40,007 bases of DNA from CAYTSW01 sp964440605 (GTDB taxonomy: Bacteria > Planctomycetota > Phycisphaerae > Phycisphaerales > UBA1924), in the NCBI GenBank assembly GCA_964440605.1, contig CAYTSW010000009.1, forward strand, positions 1-40,007, written 5' to 3'. The notes beneath the pieces were generated by a model. It searched no databases. It worked only from the letters and a program-made list of their open reading frames with translations, and was not told where the DNA came from. How positions within the stretch are numbered: position 1 is the stretch's first letter; each line of letters begins with the position of its first letter. The position numbers were made by a program, and so were the translations under genes. Shown here in pieces: positions 8,953 through 16,500 of this stretch.

Positions 8953-9026
8953 CTCGTCACTCCGCTGCTCGATGCTGTCCTCCCGCGTCGCGCCGACCCG
9001 GCCGCCGCTGTGCGCACCCGCGTGGA

Positions 9027-9809
9027 TCACGGCGGGACGATCCAGCTCACCCGCGTGATCGCCGGCGCCTCGGTCGACCACTCGCCCTGATAAAGGACGG
9101 TGACCGTGACGCGTACCGGGTAGTCGTTGATGTCGCGGACCGATTCGTCGTACACCGCCAGGTTCGCCGACGCCGAGAAGTCGCGCGGGTCCACCAACTC
9201 CACTTCCACCACCTGCGTCCACCCCGCCATCGACACCGGCACGCTCTCCTCGCCGACCTCCTGCTCGACGATCTCGCCCGACCAGTCGCGCTCGGCGATC
9301 ACCTCGCCGAAGGCGTTGATCGGGCCGGAGAAGCGTTGCGCGAGCGTGAAGCCGTCGGGCAGCGTCGTCGCGTCGCCGAAGACGAGCCCGTCGAAGTCAT
9401 CGAGGTCGTCGAGGTGGGCGATCATCGTTTCGTTGCCTTCGAGCCCCCACCCACGCAGGGTCGAGGGGTCGCCCGGCGTCTCGAACCAGAGCCCGCCGGC
9501 GAAACGGTCGTGCCGCGGGAGTGCCCGCGTCAACTCGCGGATTTCGCCCGCCAGATAACTCGCGGTGGCGGCGTTGGACGACCAGAGGTTGTTGAAGAGA
9601 AACGCCCGTTGGGCCTGCATCACCGCGAGCACGCCGACGAGCACGATCGTCATCGCGAGCATCGTCTCGAGCAGCGTGAAGCCGCGGAGTTGGACGCCAC
9701 TGACCCGGCTCTGCGGGTCAGTGCGTTGCGGTGCGCAGGCACTGACCTCCAGAGCGAGGTCAGTGGCACCAGTGAGACACCCGTGCTTGTCGGCGGCGTG
9801 AGGCATCAT
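9027..9809 (-). CDS. PilV/GspI-like prepilin with an unusual long leader
   Basis: The core is a clear prepilin: the cleavage site LRG|FTLLETMLA with Glu at +5, a hydrophobic helix (IVLVGVLAVMQ) and a head domain of about 190 residues. From the first in-frame ATG at 9809 the leader is about 43 residues, much longer than normal (5-25). Most of that leader is encoded by a pair of palindromes at 9698-9765, so it may be an in-frame insertion. There is no better start between the palindromes and the cleavage site. The second ATG at 9806 is equally possible. The gene starts 12 bases after the gspF-like stop and ends 74 bases before the giant PilX-like gene. Confidence 0.78.
   Translation of the reverse strand: MMPHAADKHGCLTGATDLALEVSACAPQRTDPQSRVSGVQLRGFTLLETMLAMTIVLVGVLAVMQAQRAFLFNNLWSSNAATASYLAGEIRELTRALPRHDRFAGGLWFETPGDPSTLRGWGLEGNETMIAHLDDLDDFDGLVFGDATTLPDGFTLAQRFSGPINAFGEVIAERDWSGEIVEQEVGEESVPVSMAGWTQVVEVELVDPRDFSASANLAVYDESVRDINDYPVRVTVTVLYQGEWSTEAPAITRVSWIVPP
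9698..9765. repeat. Paired REP-like palindromes inside the PilV-like leader
   Basis: Two hairpins with the same stem lie head to head. The first is CACTGACCCG (9698-9707) with CGGGTCAGTG (9714-9723) around GCTCTG. The second is CACTGACCTC (9740-9749) with GAGGTCAGTG (9756-9765) around CAGAGC. Each is a perfect ten-base stem with a six-base loop, the loops are reverse complements, and the stem bases that differ between copies are compensated. This is the layout of a REP or BIME-type unit. It sits within coding sequence and adds residues in frame. Confidence 0.7.
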
Positions 9810-9821
9810 CCCCGGAATCGG

Positions 9822-11045
9822 TCATTGGACGATCTGGCTCATCTTGAAGATGGGCAGGATGATCGCCATGGCGATGAAACCAACGACTGAACCCATCACG
9901 ATGATCATGAGGGGCTCGATCATTCCGGTAACCGCCTTGATCGCGTCGCGGAGCTGCTTCGCGTAGAAGTCCGAGATCTCGTCGAGCACCTCGCCCAGCT
10001 TCCCGGACTCCTCGCCCGCGCCGATCATCTGCACCACTGCGTGCGGCATGTAGTCCGAGCGCTGGAGCGGTTGCGTGACCTTCTTGCCCTGCTTCACGCT
10101 CGAGTAGACGTTGCGCCAGAGGCGCCGGTACAGGCGGTTGCCCGAGATGTCTCCCGTGATCGCGATGGTGTCGAGCATGGGCACGCCCGCGTTGATCAGC
10201 TCGCCCATGGTCTGAAGCGAGCGGCTGATGTACAGCGCGCGGAACATGCGCTTGACCACAGGAATGGTCAGCTTGCACCGGTCATAGAAGAGCCCGCCAA
10301 TATCGGTCTTGCCCGCGAGCCACAGGCCCAGGAGCAGGCCGAACGCGCCGCCGCCGAGCAGCAGTCCGTTGTTGCGCACGAAGGCCGAGAGGTCCATGAG
10401 GAAGATGGTGGACCAGGGCAGGGCGTCTTCCTTGCCCTCGAAGACGGTCGTGAACTTCGGGAGCACGAAGGTGAGCAGGAAGACGGTCACGCCGATGGCC
10501 ATGGTCGCGATGATGCCGGGGTAGATCATCGCGCCGACGACCATCTTGCGCGTCTCGATCTGCTGGGCGGTGTAGGCCGCGATGCGGTCGAGCATTTTGC
10601 CGAACGAGCCCGACATCTCGGACGCGCGGACCATGTTGACGTACAGCGGGTTGAAGAGCTTGGGGTGGCGCGCGAGCGCCTCGGAGAACTGCTTACCGGA
10701 TTCGACGTCGGTCTTGAGCCCGTTGATGACCCTTTTGAACTGCGCGTGCTCGGTCTGGTCGGCGATGCCCTCGAGCGCCGAGCGCAGCCCGATGCCGGCT
10801 CGGACCATCACCGCCAGTTGGCTGGTGAAGTCGAGCACGTGCTTCATGTTGGGCTTGCCGGAGTTGAGCTGCTTGATCTTCTCCATCAGGTCGGCGCCGC
10901 CCCCGGCGCCGACGGGGTTGATCGCGAGGACCTGCCCGCCCTGCGCGCGCACCGCGGCGGCGGCGGCCGCGGCGTTCGCCGCCTCCAACACACCGACCGT
11001 CGTCTGTCCGCTCGAACTGCGGGCCTGGTACCGGTACGCGGGCAT
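9822..11045 (-). CDS. Type II secretion/type IV pilus inner membrane platform protein (PilC/GspF family)
   Basis: The 407-residue product has the two-copy T2SSF layout. It opens with the family start MPAYRYQARSSSGQT and an Ala-rich linker. The first domain (about 75-180) has GIGLRSALEGI and MVRASEMSGSFGKML, followed by a membrane hairpin (MIYPGIIATMAIGVTVFLLTFVLP). The second domain (about 275-380) repeats these as AGVPMLDTI and MIGAGEESGKLGEVL, followed by a final membrane segment (IIVMGSVVGFIAMAIILPIF). Length is typical. It forms the platform that an assembly ATPase turns to add pilins. It follows the pilT-type gene by 72 bases and precedes three prepilin-like genes. The start has GGAG nine bases or GAGG five bases upstream. 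Confidence 0.93.
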   Translation of the reverse strand: MPAYRYQARSSSGQTTVGVLEAANAAAAAAAVRAQGGQVLAINPVGAGGGADLMEKIKQLNSGKPNMKHVLDFTSQLAVMVRAGIGLRSALEGIADQTEHAQFKRVINGLKTDVESGKQFSEALARHPKLFNPLYVNMVRASEMSGSFGKMLDRIAAYTAQQIETRKMVVGAMIYPGIIATMAIGVTVFLLTFVLPKFTTVFEGKEDALPWSTIFLMDLSAFVRNNGLLLGGGAFGLLLGLWLAGKTDIGGLFYDRCKLTIPVVKRMFRALYISRSLQTMGELINAGVPMLDTIAITGDISGNRLYRRLWRNVYSSVKQGKKVTQPLQRSDYMPHAVVQMIGAGEESGKLGEVLDEISDFYAKQLRDAIKAVTGMIEPLMIIVMGSVVGFIAMAIILPIFKMSQIVQ

Positions 11046-11117
11046 GCGTCCTCACTCCCTGCGCGACGGGCGGACGGTCCGGGCCCGCGCGTCGCACTGC
11101 TCTCTCTCGCTCGGGTC

Positions 11118-12173
11118 TTACGCCGCCAACTGCTGTTCCAGCTTCTCCGGGTAGGCCGCTTGGGCGACGGCGTCGTCCTTCGAGATCATCCCGTTGAAGT
11201 AGAGCGTCGCGATCGCCGCATCCAGACTCACCATCCCCATCGAGCGGTTCGTCTCGACCACGTTCGGGATCTCGAAGGTGCGGCCTTCGCGGATGATGTT
11301 CCGCACCGCCGGCGTGCAGAGCAGCACCTCCACCGCGGGCACCATGCCCGAGGCGTCCTGGCGGCGGAAGAGCGTCTGCGACACGACCGCCTGGAGCGTG
11401 TCCGCGAGCATCGCGCGGATCTGGTTCTGCTGGTTCGCCGGGTACATGTCGATGATGCGCTCCACCGTCTGCGACGCGTTGCAGGTGTGCAGCGTGGAGA
11501 ACACGAGGTGGCCCGTCTCGGCGGCGGTCATGGCGAGCGCCGTGGTATCGAGGTCGCGCATCTCGCCGACCAGGATGATGTCCGGGTCCTGACGCAGCGC
11601 GTGCTTGAGCGCCGAGGCGAACGACGGCATGTCCTGCCCCAGCTCGCGCTGCTCGATCAGGCACTGGTGGCTCTCGAGCGCGTATTCGATCGGGTCCTCG
11701 AGCGTGATGATGTGCTTGCGGTAGCGCTCGTTCATCGCCTGGATCATCGCGGCGAGCGTGGTCGACTTACCCGAGCCCGTGTCGCCCGTCACGAGGACCA
11801 GCCCGCGCGGGAGGTACGTCAGGCGCTCGATCACGTCGGGCAGGCTCAGCTTTTCCATGGGGGGCACGGTGGTCTTGATCGCACGGCAGGCGATCCCCGT
11901 GACGCCGCGCTGCATGTGGGCGTTGACGCGGTAGCGCCCCAGGCCCGAGATTTCGTAGGAGAAGTCGGCGTCTTTGTGCTCCTCGAAGAGACGCAGGGCC
12001 TCGTTGGAGGCCATGTGCTTGACCATGCCCATCACCGATTCCGGGGATACGGGCGGGAAATCCATGGGGCACATTTCCGTCTGCACGCGCATGACGGGGG
12101 GGTGCCACGACACAATGTGGATGTCCGACGCGTCGGACTGCGCAGCGGCGCGCAGAATCGTGTCAATGTCCAT
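11118..12173 (-). CDS. pilT: PilT-type pilus retraction ATPase
   Basis: The 351-residue hexameric ATPase shows Walker A GDTGSGKST at 130-138, the Asp box around LEDPIEY (158-164), Walker B DPDIILVGEMRD at 196-207 and the His box TGHLVFSTLHT at 220-230. The N-terminal PAS-like domain opens with the family hallmark SDASDIHI. There is no cysteine zinc motif, which fits PilT/PilU rather than PilB/GspE. The ATG at 12173 has GGAG eight bases upstream and gives the usual family start; frame extends upstream but without family sequence. It is the first gene of the five-gene minus-strand operon. A retraction ATPase with its own platform protein argues for a dynamic pilus. No assembly ATPase lies in this operon; the nearest is the FHA fusion at 27487-29097. 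Confidence 0.92.
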   Translation of the reverse strand: MDIDTILRAAAQSDASDIHIVSWHPPVMRVQTEMCPMDFPPVSPESVMGMVKHMASNEALRLFEEHKDADFSYEISGLGRYRVNAHMQRGVTGIACRAIKTTVPPMEKLSLPDVIERLTYLPRGLVLVTGDTGSGKSTTLAAMIQAMNERYRKHIITLEDPIEYALESHQCLIEQRELGQDMPSFASALKHALRQDPDIILVGEMRDLDTTALAMTAAETGHLVFSTLHTCNASQTVERIIDMYPANQQNQIRAMLADTLQAVVSQTLFRRQDASGMVPAVEVLLCTPAVRNIIREGRTFEIPNVVETNRSMGMVSLDAAIATLYFNGMISKDDAVAQAAYPEKLEQQLAA

Positions 12174-12521
12174 TGAAGCGACTCCAAGAGAGGCCAAGCG
12201 TCGGGTACATTCCCACAACGGGGCGGCCCGGAGGACGCCACCCGCTCATCGACCGGCGGCGTTGCGCCCTCGACCCTGCGTCCCGAGCCTTGGAGAGATG
12301 AGACTCAACAGGTCGGCTGGAGAATCCCGAGGGATCACGCGGTCTGGGTGAGCCGCGCGTTTCGTACTGCCAAGATTCGCTATATTCACAGCTTTGCGCA
12401 GCTTCCCGGTGGCGGAGCATGACCGGGAGCGCAACGTGAATGGGTGGGCGGACGTGTCCTTGCGCGCCTGTCGCACCATCGGGATGGATGAGTCGCCCTG
12501 AGCGAAAGGTGAAGGTTGGGA
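12174..12521. promoter_or_regulatory. Divergent intergenic region between pilT and the HTH gene
   Basis: These 348 bases separate two diverging genes and must hold promoters for both. On the plus strand the best -10 candidate is TATATT at 12381-12386, but the matching -35 is poor (TTTCGT with a 15-base spacer). The minus strand shows no convincing promoter. The HTH protein may act here, but no clear operator palindrome stands out. Confidence 0.3.
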
Positions 12522-12971
12522 ATGACAAACCAGTACGTTGCAGGCGAGTCTGAACAGACGCCTGACGAACATGCGGGGATGGAGGGCGACTTTGCCCGAC
12601 GACCCGAATCGGATCTCGGGCGCAAGTCCAGCGCTGAAACGGAGTTCAAGCCGGTGCGCCCGCTGGCCAAGCCATTGGGCCAGGCCTTCGTCGAACTCCG
12701 TGACATCGAGGTGCGGTGGGTGGATGCCCACCTGCCCGAGCTGACCGGGCGCGAGCGCCAGGTGCTCTATGAGATCGTGGCGGGGGGGACCAACGAGGCG
12801 GTGGCGGAGCGGATGGACGTCAAGCTGCCCACCCTGCGGACCCACCTGATGCGGTTGAATCAGAAGCTGGGCACCTCGTCAAAAGCGGACCTTGTCCGCC
12901 TGGTGCTGCACACCTTGATGCAGGGATATCGCGCCGGGCGGCTGCACGCTGACGAACCCGCCCGGAGGTGA
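12522..12971 (+). CDS. Small LuxR/GerE-type HTH transcriptional regulator
   Basis: The 149-residue product has a low-complexity acidic N-terminus (1-50) and a LuxR-type DNA-binding domain at about 72-132. The signature reads LTGRERQVLYEIVAGGTNEAV, then AERMDVKLPTLRTHL, then RLNQKLGTSSKADLVRL; the T-x-x-TH and KLG positions are as expected (shown in pieces). There is no receiver or autoinducer domain, so it may be a lone effector or work with a partner kinase elsewhere. The ATG at 12522 has GAAGG six bases upstream; a TTG two codons earlier overlaps that site. The gene lies between the pilus operon and the giant secreted-protein gene and could regulate either. Confidence 0.82.
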   Translation: MTNQYVAGESEQTPDEHAGMEGDFARRPESDLGRKSSAETEFKPVRPLAKPLGQAFVELRDIEVRWVDAHLPELTGRERQVLYEIVAGGTNEAVAERMDVKLPTLRTHLMRLNQKLGTSSKADLVRLVLHTLMQGYRAGRLHADEPARR

Positions 12972-13242
12972 CCGGGGAATGGTGACTTTCGGGGCCTTCT
13001 TTTCGAGGGTGGGGGCGACGTGAGCCGATAACCGACTCATCGGATTACCGGGCGGAATCTGCGCTTAGGCGATGAGGCCCGGTTGCAAGCGGGTTGTCCC
13101 GGGTGTAGGCTCTGCCGCGCTGGAGAGTTATCGCACCGTCGCGCGGGGTGCGGCAGGGTCAGTGTACCGCTCAACAGAGTTTGACGACCATCGCGATGAG
13201 GGAGCGCAAGCTCGTGCGTGATGGACCTTTGGAGGAAATAAG

Positions 13243-13371
13243 TTGCCGCAAACAAACCGGGGTGTGGAAGTGGTCGAGGGGGTGTGTATCGGGTTGAAAA
13301 CGAGGCGGCGCTGTGGCGTTGCCTTTGACACCGTTGTACATGTGACGCTAACTTGGTTGGGCAACCGATAA
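13243..13371 (+). CDS. Possible 42-residue small protein
   Basis: A short frame opens with TTG at 13243 and closes with TAA at 13369-13371. It is notable only for a very strong ribosome site, GGAGGAAA, five bases before the TTG. The peptide starts MPQTNRGVEVVEG, contains two cysteines and ends in TWLGNR; it has no signal or domain. It could be a leader peptide for the downstream gene or chance. Evidence is the ribosome site alone. Confidence 0.22.
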   Translation: MPQTNRGVEVVEGVCIGLKTRRRCGVAFDTVVHVTLTWLGNR

Positions 13372-13383
13372 CCCGTTGTAGAG

Positions 13384-13541
13384 GATGCGAGGCGCGGCAG
13401 CGTGTCGCATCGCGTTCGGCCGGAGCGGTCGGGGGGTTCCCGATTCGCCTGGCTCCATTCCCAGGGCGACCGGCTCCGGCCCAGAGCCAGCACCTCGCCC
13501 GTTCCGACTCGGCTTCACAGTTGTGAAGGGCTGAAGAAAGG
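13384..13541 (+). promoter_or_regulatory. Three hairpins and ribosome site just before the giant secreted protein gene
   Basis: Hairpin A (13384-13411) pairs GATGCGA with TCGCATC and has an inner CGC/GCG stem on a GGCA loop. Hairpin B (13419-13480) pairs GCCGGAGCGGTCG with CGACCGGCTCCGGC, thirteen pairs with one bulged base, enclosing a smaller CCTGG/CCAGG stem. Hairpin C (13513-13528) is CTTCAC/GTGAAG on an AGTT loop. It ends five bases before the purine-rich ribosome site GAAGAAAGGA. Such leaders often stabilise abundant mRNAs; that role is inference. Confidence 0.5.
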
Positions 13542-13553
13542 ACTGCGATAGAA

Positions 13554-16500
13554 ATGAACACGCGAACGTCGAAACTCGCATTTGGCCTGTGTGCCATGCT
13601 GGCCCCGGCCTCGGCCGCTCTCGCTCAAGGCGTGAGCGAGACGGCTGATGTCACCAGCCCGATCATCAACACCAACGAAGAGGTGTTCGGTCCGAACACG
13701 AACATCAGCGTCACGCTGCCCGATGTCGCTCGCGGCGCCGCGGGGGTGAACGCAGCGACCAACGACACGGACGCCGTCACCGGCTTCATCGTCGGCCTCG
13801 ACGCCGACGGCAACGTGCTCACGGTCGCGGCTCCGCTGGTGATCACGGGTGATCCCAACTGGGACGCCGACAACGGGCAGGACGGCGACGACATCGTCGT
13901 GGATATCGCCGCCTCCGGCCTGACCGCCTCGTTCCTCAACAACGCGAACGTCACGAACTGGCAGCTCCGCTTCACCAAGAACGGCGAGTCGGCGACCGGC
14001 GCGGCCGTCGCTCAGACCGACTTCGACGCCGACGAGGCCAACGACGAGAACCTCGTGCTCGACAACACCAGCCCCGAGCTGGTTTCGGCCTTCGTCAGCA
14101 CCGACGGCGAGACGCTGTTCCTCACTTTCTCCGAGGCCCTGGCAGCCGGCACCAACACCAACGACACCGACCTCGGCGATGTCTCGGCGGCTGACTTCCA
14201 GATCAACGAGATGGCGAACATGTTCGACAACGCAACCCCGAACCCCTCGCTGCCCTTCACGGTCGCGGGCGCGTTCACGGACGCGGCGAACACGACCATC
14301 GAAGTGGACATCAGCGGCATGGCCCCGGCGACCACGATCGACGCCGGCGACTTCATCCGCGCCGTGGCCGATGACGACGGCGACCCCGTCGCGGCCAACG
14401 ACATCTTCGACGTCGTCGGCAACCAGGCGTTCCAGCAAGACGCCATGGGCAACGCCGAAACCACGGGTGTGCAAATCTCGACCGTCGCCGCCCTCACCAT
14501 CGAGCGCGTCGAAGTGCTCGCCACGATTGACGACACCCCTGGCGTCACCAACAACGCCATCCGCGTGGTGTACAACCTGCCCCTCGACGCCGCCGACCTC
14601 GGCGACGTCGACACGGGCGCCGGCGGGTTCTACCCGGCCTTCCTGACGCTCAACGGGATGGATTCCTCGATCGGCATCGTGGACTCGGGCACCGGCGGCG
14701 CGAACGACCCCGCGGTCGATCCCGACAACCCCAACGCGGTGCTCCTCTCGGTCAACCAGACCGGCAACGACATCGTCCTCGCCGACGGTCTCGCCGGCAC
14801 CTCGGCGAACAACCAGTACTCCGTCTCCGTCGACACCGATGGCGACGTGCCCTCGTCGATCTTCGGCACCAACGACTACGACACCGAGCAGACCGGTCTG
14901 GCCGTCGAAGACGGCATCGACCCGGCGGCTCAGTTCTTCTCCTTCCACGACCTTGATCAGGACGGCGTGCTCGACGCCGTCGCGGTCGTCTTCTCCGAGC
15001 CCATCACCTCGTCGCTGACCGGCGCGGGCGGCTTCACGATCAACGTCGCCGACGCGGTGGACCTCATGCCCGCCTCCCTCATCGACGAGCTCGGCAACTT
15101 CCCCGCCATGGCGGACCTGCCCGAGTCGGAGATGGGCACGATCAATCCGACGAGCCTCGTGCTTGGCGGCGTCCGCATCGAGAACGACGTCGACAACGAT
15201 GTGACGCGTCTCTCGACGAGCAACGCGGCCGTGCTGCCCTTCGATCCGACCATGTTCGACTGGACGGGCGACGGCGCCGGCATGAACGCCCCGGGCACCA
15301 ACGGCCCCGACAGCCTGCTCACGCTCGATCACCCCGCCTTCACCGTGACCGACACCGCCGGCAACGAGCTGATGGTGGCCGCGGCGACCGGCGTCAACAT
15401 CAACCGCGACCGCGCCAACCCGCTGCTGGCCCTCGCCGCCTTCTTCACGGGCGACAACCAGACCGGCGGCAGCAACGATCAGTTCCTCGTCGAGCAGGAC
15501 GGCAACGTGGGCGACCAGAGCGCCAACGACCGCCTGCTGCTGGCCTTCACCGAAGACACCGACGCGGGCGAGATTGACCCCGAGTCGGCCGTGTTCGGTA
15601 ACGGCCTGTCCTTCGACGACGACGTGTTCAACACCAACCAGCAGACGACCTTCGACGACGCGGACGGCAGCTCGTACGAGCCGGGCGTCCAGATCACCTT
15701 CAACAGCCTCGACGGAGACGTCGTCGACGACGACGGCAATCCGCCGCTGATCGTCATGGCCCTGTCCAACAGCGGCACCGTTGTCGACCGCGAAGCTCCC
15801 TATATCAACCTCCAGAACCAGGGCGGCGTCGTTGAGTCGGCGTTCCTCGTGGACACCGATGACGACGGCTTCGCCAACCAGGCGCTGCTCCAGTTCACCG
15901 AAAACATCGTCCAGTCCGACCTCTCGGACGACGACTTCGAGTCCTTCGGGGCCAACATGGGCACCATCACCGGTGTCGATACCCTCACCGGCACCGACAA
16001 CTCCATCGTCGTGCTCTCGCTGACCGACGGCGAAATCTCGATGGCTTCCGATGCCATGTTCCGCTACCTCGGCGCCTCGATCATGGCCGACAGCCTGATC
16101 ACCGGCGCTTCGAGCGGCAACTCCGTCTCGGCGGTCAACACCGAGATCACCGCCCAGGAGATCGCTCCGGTCGACGGTGCCCCGGCGGCTCCCGCGACCA
16201 TGCTGGTCAACGGCACCATCCTCGGCGAGGACGGCGTCGCGGGTCTCCCGATCGGCACGTCGGTCTACGCCGCCATCGCGGTGCCGACCGTCAACAGCAT
16301 CACGCTGAGCAAGAACGGCATCGACTCGATGTACATGTCCGACGACGCTGTCTACGGCCAGAACCTAGTCGAAGGTTCACTCGAGGCCTTCACCAACGTT
16401 CTGCTGGGTCTGCGTCAGTTCATCTACGTCTTCAAGAACGGCGATGGCGACCACGAGTTCAGCAACCGCAAGCCCTCGGACACGGGCGGCTCGGCCGGCA

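Larger units (their letters stand above)
12972..13553 (+). promoter_or_regulatory. Long structured leader upstream of the giant secreted protein gene
   Basis: This 582-base gap has weaker codon bias than its surroundings and no convincing gene apart from one possible short frame at 13243-13371. A perfect -35 TTGACA lies at 13325-13330, with a poor -10 (CTAACT) after a 17-base spacer. CTGCCGC and GCGGCAG near 13112-13157 could close a further stem. The last 170 bases hold three strong hairpins, listed separately. No known riboswitch class is recognisable to me. Confidence 0.45.

Noticed and set aside
10041..12176. Long plus-strand frame opposite pilT and the gspF-like gene
   Set aside because: Its translation is low complexity. 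The minus-strand genes have full family motifs and ribosome sites.
12516..12521. TTG start two codons before the HTH gene's ATG
   Set aside because: It would overlap the ribosome site GAAGG, while the ATG at 12522 has correct spacing.
13515..15332. Long minus-strand frame opposite the giant secreted protein gene
   Set aside because: Its Val/Arg/Gly/Asp-rich translation has no motif and is the expected shadow of a GC-rich Asp-rich gene. The same holds for 16377-17888.
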